From the NCBI RefSeq assembly GCF_017591435.1, contig NC_059294.1:16357559-16421558 (forward strand): a stretch of 64,000 bases of DNA, in the 5' to 3' direction. The notes beneath the pieces are model-generated. The model ran no database searches and was not told the origin of the DNA. It was given only the letters and a program-made list of their open reading frames with translations. Numbering within the stretch: the first letter of the stretch is position 1; each line of letters starts with the position of its first letter. A program made the position numbers and the translations under genes. This document shows positions 9,985-21,217 of the stretch, piece by piece. The stretch is from Portunus trituberculatus. Lineage: Eukaryota > Arthropoda > Malacostraca > Decapoda > Portunidae.

Positions 9985-12064
9985 GGAAAAATTAAATTAT
10001 ACTAGGGCAAATTATAACCATATAAGGGAGTTCTTTAATGAAATTGACTGGTCCGTGGTATACCAGGAAAGGGATATGCAATTGAAATACGATAAATTTA
10101 TGGATTTGTATAACTCTGCTGTGAAAAAGTTTGTGCCATATCACAGAAAGAGGACTTTAAATAATAAACAGTGGTTTAATAGAAATTGTGAAGAAGCAAA
10201 AAAGAACAAAGAAAAGGCATGGAAGAAACTTAAGAAAAACAGTGATGTATTATCAAGAGAAGTCTACAAAACAGCAAGGAATAGATATGTTGAAGTAAGG
10301 AGAACAGCACAGAAGGAATATGAACAGAGGTGGTGGAAAACTGTGATAGTGACCCAAAATGTTTTACAAATTCATAAATGGAAAACTAAATAAAAGGGAG
10401 GCAATAGAAAAGGTAAAAACGGGAAGAAGTATATGAAGATGCTGGAGATATAGCTGAAATTTTGAACGACAACTTTTGCAAAGTGTTTACAAAGGAGGAG
10501 CATTTTATGGGAGGAAGGCCTACGGAAATAAAGCAAATGCAGGACATCATGGTTACTAAGGAAGATGTAAGGAAAATTATAAGCAATCTGGATATTAATA
10601 AATCAATGGGGCCTGATGGCATATCTGGGAGGTTGCTAAATGAATGTAAGGATCAATTGTTGAACCCTGTATTTGATATTGTGGAAACCTCCATACGAAC
10701 AGGATTAGTCCCGAAAGAGTGGAAAAGAGCTGACATTGTGCCTATATATAAGAATGGTAGTAGAATGGAACCGCTAAATTATAGACCAGTATCGTTGACT
10801 AGTATATTGTGCAAGGTATGTGAAGAAGTAATTAAAGCTAAGTGGAGTGAGTATCTAGAAAGTGAAAACATTCTGAGTGAAAGGCAGTTTGGTTTCAGAA
10901 AAGGAAGATCGTGCATATCCAATTTATTATGTTTTTATTCAAGAGTGACTGACATACTACAACATAGAGAGGGATGGGTGGATGCTATCTACCTGGACTT
11001 GAGAAAGGCCTTTGATAAAGTACCACACAATAGACTGATGTGGAAACTAAAGATAATTGGAGGAGTAAATGATAAACTAGCAAAATGGATGGAAAATTAC
11101 TTAATGGGAAGAGAAATGAGAACAGTGGTGAGAGGAAGGAAGTCCGAGTGGAAGAAGGTAACCAGTGGAGTTCCACAAGGGTCAGTGCTGGGTCCCATCA
11201 TGTTTTTGATTTATGTTAATGATATGCCAGTAGGAATTGACAGTTACATGAACATGTTTGCGGACAATACTAAAATTATGAGGAGAGTAAAGAATGTGGA
11301 AGATTGTAACAAGTTACAGGAAGATCTTGATAAAATATATGAGTGGAGTAAGGAGTGGCAGATGGAATTTAATATAGACAAGACCCATGTTATGAAAATG
11401 GGAAGAAGTAGATACAGACCAAACAGGGATTACAGGCTGGGTGATGAGAAAATTAAAGAGACCAATGAGGAGAAAGACTTAGGAGTAACTGCAAAACACT
11501 TGTCACCGGAGAAACACATTAACAAGATTTTTGGAAAACATACAACATGCTTCAAAATATTGGCCTTGCATTCCACTACCTAGATGAAGGAATGATGAAG
11601 AAGATATTATGTACCTTAATAAGACCCCAGTTAGAATATGCAGCATGTGTCTGGTCACCGCATATGAAGAAAAATGTGAAGAAGGTGGAAAGGGTACAGA
11701 GGCTGGCAACAAGGATGGTACCAGGACTCAGGAGTTAGACTATGAGGAAAGACTGAGGAAGCTGGGGATGACCACATTAGAAGAGAGAAGAACAAGAGGA
11801 GACATGATAACTATGTATAAATTGGTGAACAAGATTGACATACTGGACAGAGAGTTGATAAAGGTGACCACAAGTAATCATCTCCGAGGACATGGAAAAA
11901 GCTAATAAAGGACATCTGTCTAAATGACGTGAGAAAATACAGTTTCGCATCGTAGCATTGATAAGTGGAATAAACTGAACAGTGATGTCGTTGACGCGGT
12001 GTGTGTCAATCAGATGAAAGAGAGATATGACAGGAATGGACAAGGAGACAGGTCACAGAGAGCT
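9985..12064 (+). pseudogene. LINE B1 reverse transcriptase
   Basis: The longest open piece is 10,462-11,583 (373 codons). RT motifs: NKSMGPDGISGRLLNECKDQ, NYRPVSLTSILCKVCEEV, QFGFRKGRSCISNLLCFYSRV, IYLDLRKAFDKVPHNRLMW, SGVPQGSVLGPIMFLIYVNDM. The catalytic box reads FADN (11,257-11,268) instead of FADD, losing the second catalytic aspartate. Later frameshifts lie near 11,535, 11,735, 11,893 and 11,950. The C-terminal block (LDYEERLRKLGMTTLEERRTRGDMITMYKLV) is the CR1-group signature. The final residues before the stop (GDRSQRA) parallel GDRTQRA of B2 and B3. Confidence 0.9.
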
Positions 12065-12096
12065 TAGCTCGGGCCCTGTAATACACAAATAGGTAA

Positions 12097-12098
<2 letters not shown>

Positions 12099-12176
<78 letters not shown>
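12099..12176. repeat. (AC)n tail of LINE B1
   Basis: 39 AC units between the B1 3' motif and a LINE A tail fragment. Confidence 0.95.
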
Positions 12177-12179
<3 letters not shown>

Positions 12180-12236
12180 CATAAAGCCCAGGCCCTGTAA
12201 AACTACAACTAGGTAAATACATACACGCGCGCGCGC
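12177..12236 (+). mobile_element. LINE family A, extreme 3' tail fragment
   Basis: Only the last ~44 bases of family A are present (GAGCATAAAGCCCAGGCCCT.., ACAACTAGGTAAATAC), then ATACA and a (CG)n stretch (12,226-12,236). The upstream (AC)n merges with the native CACACGAGC of the LINE A 3' UTR, so the junction has microhomology to the AC target. Full-length A2 begins immediately afterwards. Confidence 0.85.
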
Positions 12237-12510
12237 AAGACACTGTTAAGGACAGATGTGGTGTCGGCGCTCCGCGCTGCTGTTGCTGACACTGATCCCA
12301 TCATCCCACAACCTGTTGTTGTGTTTACTAGGGCCTGGGCAAGTGGAATGGGGCTTGTTTCCAGGAAAACTTTGTAGGACAGGATGAGTAAGGAAAGGAG
12401 GGCCACTGAGGATTTTACACCAAGAAGCAGGTATGAGACCAGGGCAGGAATGCAAAAGGATGAATATGTTGATGAGGGAGAGGGGGCATTTGGAGGATTT
12501 GGTACGACAA

Positions 12511-12916
12511 CCACTGCCCTCTATAGGAGAATGTTAACACTAGAAAGGAAATTGGATAAGTGGATAAAGGAGAGTAAGGGAATAAAAGAGAACAAAGAAT
12601 AGGATAGAGAGTTTCAGAACCTGAAAGAAAGGATAAGAAGAGTGGAAGAAAATGAAGCAAGACTAATAGTAGAAAACGAGGAACTTAAAAAGGAATTGGA
12701 CAAGTATAAGAAACCACTGCCCTCTATAGGAGAATGTTAACACTAGAAAGGAAATTGGATAAGTGGATAAAGGAGAGTAAGGGAATAAAAGAGAACGAAG
12801 AATAGGATAGAGAGTTTCAGAACCTGAAAGAAAGGATAAGAAGAGTGGAAGAAAATGAAGCAAGACTAATAGCAGAAAACGAGGAACTTAAAAAGGAATT
12901 GGACAAGTATAAGAAA
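12511..12916 (+). repeat. 203-bp tandem duplication inside LINE A2 ORF1
   Basis: Unit 1 is 12,511-12,713 and unit 2 is 12,714-12,916, both starting CCACTGCCCTCTATAGGAG. By eye they differ at about two positions (AACAAAG/AACGAAG and ATAGTAG/ATAGCAG). The unit length is not a multiple of three, so the duplication itself shifts the frame. The A3 copy has a single unit. Confidence 0.95.
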
Positions 12917-13445
12917 CAGTTGGAGGAAAGACTTGTTAAAGTCGAGAAAGAAAAAGAGAATCTGAAAGATCTGGTAAACAAGGAAGAGAGAGTACAGGAT
13001 GTGATTAAGAAAGAAGTGCATGCATGGAAAGTCTAAGATCAGAAAGACAAGGATAATTTTCAGGAGGTGATACAGGGACAGCTAAAAGAAAGAGATGAGA
13101 ATATGGCAAAAAAAAAAATAGTAGGAGTCCTTATGGAAAAAGAATATCTAGTAAGGGAAATTGCAGAAAAGAAAAAGAGTGTAATCATATTTGGACTGAA
13201 AGAAAAAATCACATAAAATATAGACCAAAAAGGGAAAGAGAGGAAATGAAACCAGTCAAAGACCTACTAAAGAATCTAAATGACGAGGAGAGACAAAACT
13301 TAGAGGAGGAGGTAGAAGAAATCCACAGAATGGGACAATATCAGGATGGAACAGTGAGACCAATTAAGATACTACTAAAGTCACAAGAAGCCACAGAAGA
13401 AATATTATATAGAACAACAAAACTTAGAGAAACAGAAGGTTGCAA

Positions 13446-13603
<158 letters not shown>

Positions 13604-13711
13604 AAAAAAAAGAAATGAGGAAGAAAGGAAGAGACACAATGAACTGGTGGCAGAAGCAAAGGAAAAAATAATGAAAGGTCAGAGGAGGAGAAGAAGGCAT
13701 TTTTTTGGAGA

Positions 13712-13862
13712 GATCGTGTTGGCTTATTTGCCCTGTTGTCGGGTGGCCCGTTTGCAGATGGCGGACCCAGCAGGCCTTAGCGATTCGGTCAGTTTCATAT
13801 GCTGATACATGGTGGTACACTTCTCGATCTTAGGATCGTGTTGGCTTATTTGCCCTGTTGTC
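13712..13862 (+). repeat. 29-bp direct repeat at DIRS 5' end
   Basis: GATCGTGTTGGCTTATTTGC followed by CCTGTTGTC occurs at 13,712-13,740 and again, identical, at 13,834-13,862, 122 bp apart. It probably belongs to the DIRS terminal structure. Confidence 0.85.
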
Positions 13863-13868
13863 CTTCAG

Positions 13869-15004
13869 ATGGCCCCAGGTCGGCTTCCCTCCACGGGCAG
13901 GAAATGCCCTTGTGAAGATGGTGCTTGGTCTGATGTTCAGCAGGGAAAAAGGGACCGCCGTGACCCTGGCCATGACAGAGCGTTTCAGCTGGCTTCCGAT
14001 TCGGCCCTGGTGGGGCCGAGTCAGCCCCGTGATGTCAACTCAGCTGGCCTGTCCCTGGAGGATCGTGTCAGCCATTTGGGTTCCACCGTGGCGGACCTGA
14101 TTGCGAAGCTGGACAGGCGTTCTCCTGAGACGGTGCCCCAGGCTGACAGCGGGGATTTCAGTGGCTTTGGCAGCATCGAGTGCGCAGGATCTGAAGACGG
14201 TGAGGTGCGGGAGGCAGCGGCCAACCCGCTAGCGGGGCTGGATGTTCTGGGTGGCCCACGGGGCGTGCTTGAAGACGCTGATTTTCTTCGGGCTTTGGAA
14301 GAACTGTCGGGGCATTTTCATGGTCAGGAGAAGAAAGGTGAGCCCCTGTCTGACCGTTTAGCAGGCATTTTAGATGATAGCCTCAGGCATCACCCCACCT
14401 CAGAGTGGGTGAAAACTACCTGTAGTAAGGTGAGGTTGCCAAGCAATGTTCCTAATCTGATTGTGCCTGCTACGTATGCAGTTATTACCAAGGTTCTAAG
14501 TGTGGGGGGCAGGCTGATTGATGCTCGCCTGGTTTTCACCAATAGCCTGCTCTCCAAGGCCCTGGTTCCGGTTGCCCAGTGCCTGAGTGACATTGGGGAG
14601 AGGAAAGGTAAGCCTGTGGATGATTACCTGGATGGCCTGAATAACTGTGTACGTCTCCTGACTTCTGCAGTGTGTTACCTTAACCAGCTCAGGAAGGAAG
14701 TGGCCCGCATTCACGTGAACGATTCAGCCCTTGCGGAGCTTTGCTGTTGGGACTGAGAAGTTGGCACTGCAGAGCTGTTCCCCTTTGATGTCATTAAGAA
14801 GTGTGAGGAGTTGCATCGGGCCAGGCAGCTGGGCAGGCCTTCTTTCCGGCCATACCGGTCAGGAGGTCCCAGGCGGACGGCTGCTTCCCGCCAGGCTCCC
14901 AGGAGGGCCCCTCCTTCCCAGAACTCAAGGTTTCGGTCTAAGCCTTTTTTAGGCCAGCGGCCTCCTCCGCTGAGGGGGAACCAGCAACACAGGCCAGCCC
15001 AGTG
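13869..15004 (+). pseudogene. DIRS ORF1 (gag-like)
   Basis: A likely start is Met at 13,869 (MAPGRLPSTGRKCPC). The frame stays open to 14,756, then needs a one-base shift to continue as ELFPFDVIKKCEELHRARQL to a stop near 15,004. The product would be about 375 residues: a polar N-terminus, a helical middle (FLRALEELSGHFHG.., LVFTNSLLSKALVPVAQCLS) and an Arg/Pro-rich basic C-terminus (RPSFRPYRSGGPRRTAASRQ) that would suit nucleic-acid binding. No zinc knuckle is visible. DIRS ORF1 proteins are poorly conserved, so the assignment rests on position. Confidence 0.65.
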
Positions 15005-15131
15005 AACCCTTGCTGAGTGAGTATTACCATTAACTCTTTATCCAATACCTCTGACAATTTTATGAGCAGGAACATTTTTCACTGCTAGACAGCAGTGGCT
15101 AGCTCCTTCCTCCGATAAATGGATTCTTGAT

Positions 15132-16738
15132 GTGGTTTGTGGCCATGTGCTTGAGTTTGATGAGCTTCCCTTACAATCTGCTCTGCCTCGGCCCCTGTTC
15201 CTTTCAGAAAGTGACAGAGAGGCCCTGGATGCCGCGCTGCTTAGGTTTGTGGAACAGGGTATTGTTGAGAAATGTGAGCCCTCTCCTGGCAATGCTTTTT
15301 ATTCCAATGTTTTTCCCACTGTAAAGAAAGACGGTACTACTGCCAGTCATTCTAAACTTGAAAGAGCTAAATCCTTATGTTACTCACACTCACTTTAAAA
15401 TGGATTCTTTTAAGGATGTGGTGCGTTTAGTCCAGCTCCAGTGTTTTTTCATGACTATTGATTTTCAGGATGCTTATTATTCTGTGTATGTGAGACCTGA
15501 GGAAAGGTGTTGGTTCCGTTTTTTTTGGAAGGGCCAATGTTTTCACTTTACCTGTCTTCCTCAAGGGTTAACATCTGCCCCTCAGATCTTTACAAAATGA
15601 TTGAAACCAGTGTTCTGTCACCTCCGGTCCCTTGGGATTATGGTCATCTGTTATATTGATGATTGCATCTTTTTTGCTCCCTCGGAGGAGGAGCTAATTA
15701 GCAATGTGAGTTATGCTCTGTATCTTTTTGATTCGGTTGGGCTCACTATTAATATTAAAAAAATCAGTTTTGGTCCCTACTCAGGAGGTGGAATTTTTGG
15801 GAATTATTCTAAACTCATGCCTCATGACTGCTACTCTGCCTCTCAGGAAAATGATAAAAATTCAGGAACTAGGTCGGTTGTTGTTGAAGGACCGTGTCTC
15901 TTTGCGTGATTTAGCTTCTTTCATTGGCCTCGCTGTGGCTGCTGAGCCAACTGTCGACCTGGCCCCCATTTGTTACAAGTACCTTGAGATCATTAGGAAC
16001 AGGGAGCTTGCCTGGCACCATGGGGATTATGCAGCTAGAGTTTCTTTGGATGAGCATGCTAAGGAATTAGTCCTTTGGTGGGTTAATAATGTTCCTATGC
16101 AATCTAAATTACTGCGTTCTTCTTCCCCTGACCTTGAATTGTTTCCCGATGCTTGTCTGACAGGTTGGGGTGCCATTGCCGGATCTGCGGCGTCGGGCGG
16201 CTCTTGGGCTCAAGCGGAGTTAGACCACATCAATTGCCTAGAATTGCGAGCTATATTACTTGGTCTCCAGTCACTATGTAAGAATGTCAGTAATGCCCAC
16301 ATCCACCTTCGTTCAGATAACACCGTGGCTGTCGCGTGCCTGAATCGCGGTGGGAGCACGAAGATCCATCTTAACTTTTTGATAGAGGAGATCTATGCTT
16401 GGGCCAGGTCTCGGGGCCTTACCTTGTCTGCAGCTCATGTAAAGGGTACCCAGAATGTGGAGGCAGATTCTTTGTCTAGGTTAAAGAATTTAGACACCGA
16501 ATGGATGTTGGACCCCTTTGTCTTTCGAAGGTTATGTGACATGTTTTATGTTCCCGATATTGACCTGTTTGCGTCGCACTTAAATGCCCAGGTGGCTACC
16601 TATGTTTCTTGGAAACCTGACCCTGTAGCTACTTTTGTTGATGCTTTTTCAATTAATTGGGCAGACAGGACTTCATATGCCTTTTCAGTCTCATTGCCAG
16701 AGTGCTGCGGAAACTCCAGGAGGACCGGGCTTCCTTGA
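15132..16738 (+). pseudogene. DIRS reverse transcriptase and RNase H
   Basis: RT pieces: LPLQSALPRPLFLSESDREA, FVEQGIVEKC, then FFMTIDFQDAYYSVYVRPEE (motif A, catalytic Asp), CLPQGLTSAPQIFTK (motif B) and MVICYIDDCIFFAP (motif C, YIDD at about 15,652-15,663). RNase H residues follow in order in the open frame 15,713-16,738: LFPDACLTGWGA (Asp), CLELRAILLGL (Glu), LRSDNTVAVACLN (Asp), VEADSLSR (Asp). Three frames are needed: shifts near 15,350-15,370, a TGA at 15,598-15,600 and a shift near 15,790. It makes DNA from the element RNA. The segment LDPFVFRRLCDMFYVPDIDLFASHLNAQ is the region after RNase H often found in DIRS polyproteins. Confidence 0.9.
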
Positions 16739-16819
16739 TTGCGATTCTACCTCTTTGGCCGTCGCAAGCATGGTTCCCCAGGGCCCTTCAGTTTCTTGTT
16801 CAGCCACCAGTCCTCCTCC

Positions 16820-17878
16820 CTCGCCTCCCTGTGTCATTACCGCAGAACCCTGCTTACATCCACCCGCGGGCCCGGTCTCTGGTGTTGACTGCGATGAGTT
16901 TATCAGGCGATCCTTTGAAGTCCAAGGCCTATCGCGAGACGTTGCCCAGCTTTTGCTTCACTCCTGGCGGAAGAGCACTTTACAACAGTATAGGCCGTAT
17001 CTCTCAAGATGGGTGTCAGTTTGTCTCCGGCGGAAATTGATCCGTTTCTACCACCTTTAAGTTTTCTTTTAGACTTCCTACTGTGTGAAATTCAGAGGGT
17101 TCCCGTTTGGAGTTATAGTACTATGAATACCATCCGTTCGGCCGTGTCTACCATCGCTAAGATCGGGGGTCAACCAGCAGGTCAACATCCGTTGGTTATT
17201 AAATTTATGCGAGCCGTCTTTCAGGAGAGGCCTGCTTTTTCTCACTGTCATTTTACCTGGGACCCAGAGTTAGTGCTCAACTACTTAAAGAGTCTCGGCC
17301 CTGATGAACGTCTTTCACTCATTCAATTATCCCGCAAATTAACTGCCTTAATGTTACTGGTTTCGGGGCAGGGTCGCCAAGTCTTAAGTTTCTTAGATAT
17401 CCGTAATATGTCTATCTCAGATTCCATGATAGTTTTTCGTATTGGGGATCTCCTTAAAACTTCTAGGCCTGGTTGCCACATTTCTGAATTATGTTTTGAA
17501 AAATATTCTGCGGACCAGCTTATCTGTGTCTATACTACAATTGTTAATTATTTAGAGAGGACTATGGACTCTAGGGGTTCCATCACTGGCCTTCTTTTAA
17601 CTACCAAACCCCCTATTAAGGTGGCTTCCCAGGATACCTTACGGCGCTGGGTCAGGGAGGTTATGGGAGCCGCGGGTATTGACCTCAAAAATTTTTCACC
17701 TTACTCTACTAGGTCCCCCGTGTCTAGCAAGGCTGCGCTCCGTCTTCCGCTGTCCTCCATCCTTTCATCTGTGGGCTGGTCCAGGGAGTCTACCTTCGCG
17801 AAGTTTTATGGGAGGCCAATTAGCAAGAAGGGATTATTTGCACAGGCAGTGTTGGCGGAGGATGGGTCTCCTCCATGA
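16820..17878 (+). pseudogene. DIRS tyrosine recombinase
   Basis: The main frame is 17,009-17,878. An N-terminal part (FEVQGLSRDVAQLLLHSWRK..QYRPYLSRW) lies in another frame at about 16,900-17,015. The core-binding domain includes VWSYSTMNTIRSAVSTIAKI. The catalytic domain shows an Arg in GQGRQVLSFLDI, a YSTRSP box in the HxxR position (the canonical His is Tyr here) and FAKFYGRP near the C-terminus with the presumed nucleophile Tyr. In DIRS elements this enzyme integrates a circular DNA without duplicating target bases. The frame is almost continuous, but one shift near 17,010 and the upstream RT damage imply the copy is dead. Confidence 0.9.
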
Positions 17879-18092
17879 ATATGTAAAATGTATTACGGGG
17901 TTTTGTGGTGGTTTTCATATGATTTCATTGTTTGTCCACATATTTGTACTTAATTGTATGCTTTTGGCTGGAATACATGAAGATGATACTATATGGTTTT
18001 CAGTCGTTCCTGGTTTTGGGGTTCGGCTTGGTTTGAGGACCTGCTCTAAAGCTCTCATTTGTTGCCTCGGTGATGTCAGTTTAAATATTGTG

Positions 18093-18416
18093 AAGTGAAA
18101 TTGTAAGATTAAACGATACTTACCAAGTTGAAGTTTGATCGTAATTTCGCGAACATTTAAACGACGTCACTGAGGCAGTAAATGCCCTCCCTTCCCTCCC
18201 CCGGCTTCTTGGTCGCCGTGTTTTGGGGTTTTTTCTTCACTCACTGTTTAATTTTTAGCTTTTGTAATTTTTATACTTTGTTCCTCACACCAACACTCTG
18301 AAGGACTGACGAGGAGCGGCATAGACATCTCATTTACTGCCTCAGTGACGTCGTTTAAATGTTCGTGAAATTACGATCAAACTTCAACTTGGTAAATATC
18401 GTTTAATCTTACAATT
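18093..18416. repeat. Inverted repeat pair at DIRS 3' end
   Basis: The segment 18,093-18,183 and the complement of 18,331-18,416 match nearly throughout (AATTGTAAGATTAAACGATA.., ..TTTAAACGACGTCACTGAGG). The loop is about 147 bp. A third, diverged direct copy of the inner part (TGCCTCGGTGATGTCAGTTT) lies at 18,063-18,096. DIRS elements carry inverted terminal repeats and an internal complementary region, so these may be the right terminal repeat with its complement. Confidence 0.8.
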
Positions 18417-18429
18417 AAGAGATTACATA

Positions 18430-19010
18430 AAGAAAGAAGAACCAGATATTGTGTGCCTGGCTGAAACAAAATTCAGTGAGGCAATAAAAATGACATAGAT
18501 AATAGGTATAATGCATGGAGGAGAGACAGAGGGGGAGTAAACCAAGTGGGATGTGGGGAAGGAAAAGCAGAAGTACTATATGTTAAGATGTATATTAATA
18601 AAAAAGAGTTAACAATCATTGAAACATATGCACCACCAAAAACAAATTCATGGACCAATCAAGAATATAAAGACATGATAGATGACACAATAAGAAGTCT
18701 AACGAGAATCATTAAAGAAAGGAGAAAAGTGATATTACTAGGATTTTTCAACTGTAAGGAGATGGACTGAAAAAATTATGAAAGTGGTATGGGAGAAGCC
18801 TGGGGAGAATGATTCCTGAATCTAATAATAGATAATATGATGGACCAAAGAGTAAAGAAAAACACAAGATTTAGAAGAAACGATGAGCCAGCGAGATTGG
18901 ACCTGGTTTTTACAAGGGGAATACAAATGAACGATGATATAAGATATAAGTGCCCATTGGGAAAAAGTGACTATGTAATATTAGAAATGGATATAGAGGT
19001 AGAAAAGGAA
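18430..19010 (+). pseudogene. LINE A2 endonuclease
   Basis: Motifs: EEPDIVCLAETKFSEAIK (about 18,440-18,490), then a jump in frame; TYAPPKTNSWTNQEYKDMI (about 18,628-18,680); ILLGFFNCKEMD (about 18,733-18,769, where the canonical GDFNC is GFFNC, losing a catalytic Asp); ARLDLVFTRGIQ and LGKSDYVILEMDI (SDH changed to SDY, losing the catalytic His). It therefore has two active-site losses in addition to stops. Confidence 0.85.
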
Positions 19011-19062
19011 GATAGAGACAATTCATACAAAGGAGACTGATTAAATTACAGAAAGGCTGATA

Positions 19063-21142
19063 TTGAGAACCTCAACAACTATTTCACAAACATTAACTGG
19101 GAGGAGATGGAGAATTCAGAGAGGGTGCAAGAGAAATATAACATATTTTTGGAAATATACAAAACAGGAGTCAGGAAATATGTCCCAAAATATAGACCTA
19201 AAGAAGAAGGAAACAAAGATTGGTTTAATGCCCGGTGTGTTAGAGCAAAGGAGAAAAGAGATGGAGCATGGAAAAGGTGGAAGAGAAATAGAAATCCAGG
19301 AAATAAGGAAAACTTCAAGGTAGCGAGGAATGAATATGTTAGGTGAGGAAGGAAGAGGAAAGAAACTATGAAAAAGACATTGTCGAAAAATGTAAGGAGC
19401 AACCAAAATTATTCTACACATTCACAAATGGAAAAATAAGGCAAAAAGAAACAATAGAAAGGTTAAAAGGAGAGTACGGGATGATAGAAGACCCAAAAAG
19501 TTTGGCAGAACTGTTTAATAGTAAATTTCAGGAATTCTTTACTAAGGAATCCAAACTTGAAAGGCCACAGGGTAATAGAGAGACTGTCTATATGAAAGAG
19601 ATTAAAGTAACCAAGTTTGAAATAAAAGAGATGATGAAGGAACTGGACGAAGAGAAGGCAATGGAATCGGATGAAGTCTCAGGAAGAATATTGAAAGAAT
19701 GTAGGGAAGAACTAGCAAGTCCTATATACATCATAAAATGCTCAATAGAAAATGACACAGTACCAATAGAATGGAAAAGAGCTGAGGTGGTTCCCATATA
19801 TAAGAGCAGAAGGAAGGAAGGACCTTTAAATTACAGACCGGTATCACTAACTAGTGTAATATGTAAGATGTGAGAAAATAAAAAGAAACAATGGATTGAG
19901 TTCCTTGAAGATAACAAATTAATATCAAATAGCCAATTTGGTTTTAGAAAATGTCGATCGTGTGTAACAAATCTACTGAGTTTCTACTCTAGAATAGTTA
20001 ATAGAGTACAAGAGAGAGAGGGATGGGTTGACTGTATTTATTTGGATTTAAAAAAGGCATTTGACAAAGTGCCACATGCAAGATTACTATGGAAGTTAGA
20101 GGAGAAGGGTGGCTTAAAAGGAAGCACATTGAGATGGATAGAAAATTATTTGAGGGGGAGAGAAATAAGGACGATAGTTAAAGATATGAAGTCCAAGTGG
20201 AGGGAGAGCAGTAGAAAGCGGAGTGCCACAGGGGTCAATATTGGCGCCAATACTTTTTCTCATATAGTATATACGTGACATGCCAGAGGGAATGAACAGT
20301 TACATAAATCTGTTTGTGTACAATGCAAAATTGTGCAGAGTTATAGAGCAAAAAGAGAATTGTGAAATACTGCAGGAAGACCTAAATAAGATCCGGAAAT
20401 GGAGTAAGAAGTTGGAGATGGAATTCAATGTGGACAAAAGCCATGTCATGGAAATGGGAAAGAGTGAAAGATGACCAGTGGGAATCTATAAGATGGGAGA
20501 TGGAGTAGAACTGAAGAAAGTAAAAAAAGAAAAGGACTTGGGAGTGACGATGGAAGAAAACAATCAACCGGTAAGCCATACAGATAGAATTTTCAGAGAC
20601 ATATAACTTGTTAAGGAATATTGGATTAGCATTTCACTACATGGACAAAGAAATGATGAAGAAATTGATAAGTACTATAATAAGACCAAGATTGGAATAT
20701 GCAGGAGTTGTGTGGACTCCTCATAAAAAGAAACACATAAGGAAGTTGGAGAGACTACAAAAAATGGTTACAAGAATGGTTCCAGAATTTGAAGGGATGA
20801 CATATGAGGAGAGACTAAAAACTATGGATTTACCAACCCTGGAACAGAGAAGGGAGAGAGGGGATCTGATACAAGTTTATAAATTGATGAATGGAATGGA
20901 TCGAGTGGATAATGAGAAACTGATCCTGAGAGAGGAATATGACATTTGAAGCACAAGATCACATAGTAAAAAAATTGAGGAAGGGAAGATGTCTGAGAGA
21001 TGTTAAAAAATATAGTTTCCCGCAAAGATGTGTTGAGACATGGAACAGTCCGAGTGAAGAAGTGGTGTTAGCAAAGAGAGTGCATAGTTTTAAAGAAAAG
21101 TTGGATAAGTGTAGATATGGAGACGGGGCCACACGAGCGTAA
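19063..21142 (+). pseudogene. LINE A2 reverse transcriptase
   Basis: The order of motifs is as in A1. Damage: frameshift near 19,346; TGA at 19,872; the 4-nt insertion at 20,199-20,206 giving the aberrant SKWRESSRKRSATGV reading also present in A1; catalytic FADD replaced by FVYN (20,313-20,324); and further stops at 20,472 and 20,946. The frame ends YGDGATRA at 21,142. It is catalytically dead on two independent grounds. Confidence 0.9.
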
Positions 21143-21217
21143 AGCCCAGGCCCTGTAAAACTACAACTAGGTAAATACAACTAGGTAGGTGAATACACAC
21201 ACACATACACACACAAG

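Larger units (their letters stand above)
7869..12098 (+). mobile_element. LINE family B, full length (B1)
   Basis: Its 5' UTR (7,869-8,082) aligns with that of the minus-strand copy B2, including CCTATGGTGTTACAGGGCCCGGGTA and the segment before the start codon (AATCAGCTGACGATAACAA). The order is coiled-coil ORF1, RNA-binding-like domain, endonuclease, RT and a short 3' UTR (GGGCCCTGTAATACACAAATAGGTAAATAC) followed by (AC)n. A second SINE (8,127-8,340) is inserted in the N-terminal coding part. Both 5' ends known for this family (7,869 and 62,126) sit at (AC)n. Confidence 0.9.
13712..18416 (+). mobile_element. DIRS-type tyrosine-recombinase retrotransposon
   Basis: The 4.7-kb element has gag-like, RT plus RNase H, and tyrosine recombinase domains in DIRS order, all plus strand. 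It lies inside LINE A2 with no target-site duplication visible, as expected for recombinase-mediated integration of a circular intermediate. The 5' side carries a 29-bp direct repeat (13,712-13,740 and 13,834-13,862). The 3' side carries a ~90-bp inverted repeat pair (18,093-18,183 and 18,331-18,416). Base composition is visibly more GC-rich than the flanking LINE. All three coding regions carry frameshifts. Confidence 0.9.
18414..21217 (+). mobile_element. LINE family A copy A2, 3' part
   Basis: It resumes LINE A at the endonuclease (AATTAAGAGATTACATAAAG) and runs to the 3' UTR GCCACACGAGCGTAAAG.. with two TAGGT-type motifs and a short, impure AC tail (21,196-21,214). Confidence 0.9.

Noticed and set aside
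14021..15292. Minus-strand frames overlapping DIRS ORF1 and RT
   Set aside because: Shadows in a GC-richer coding region; the plus-strand DIRS domains explain the openness.
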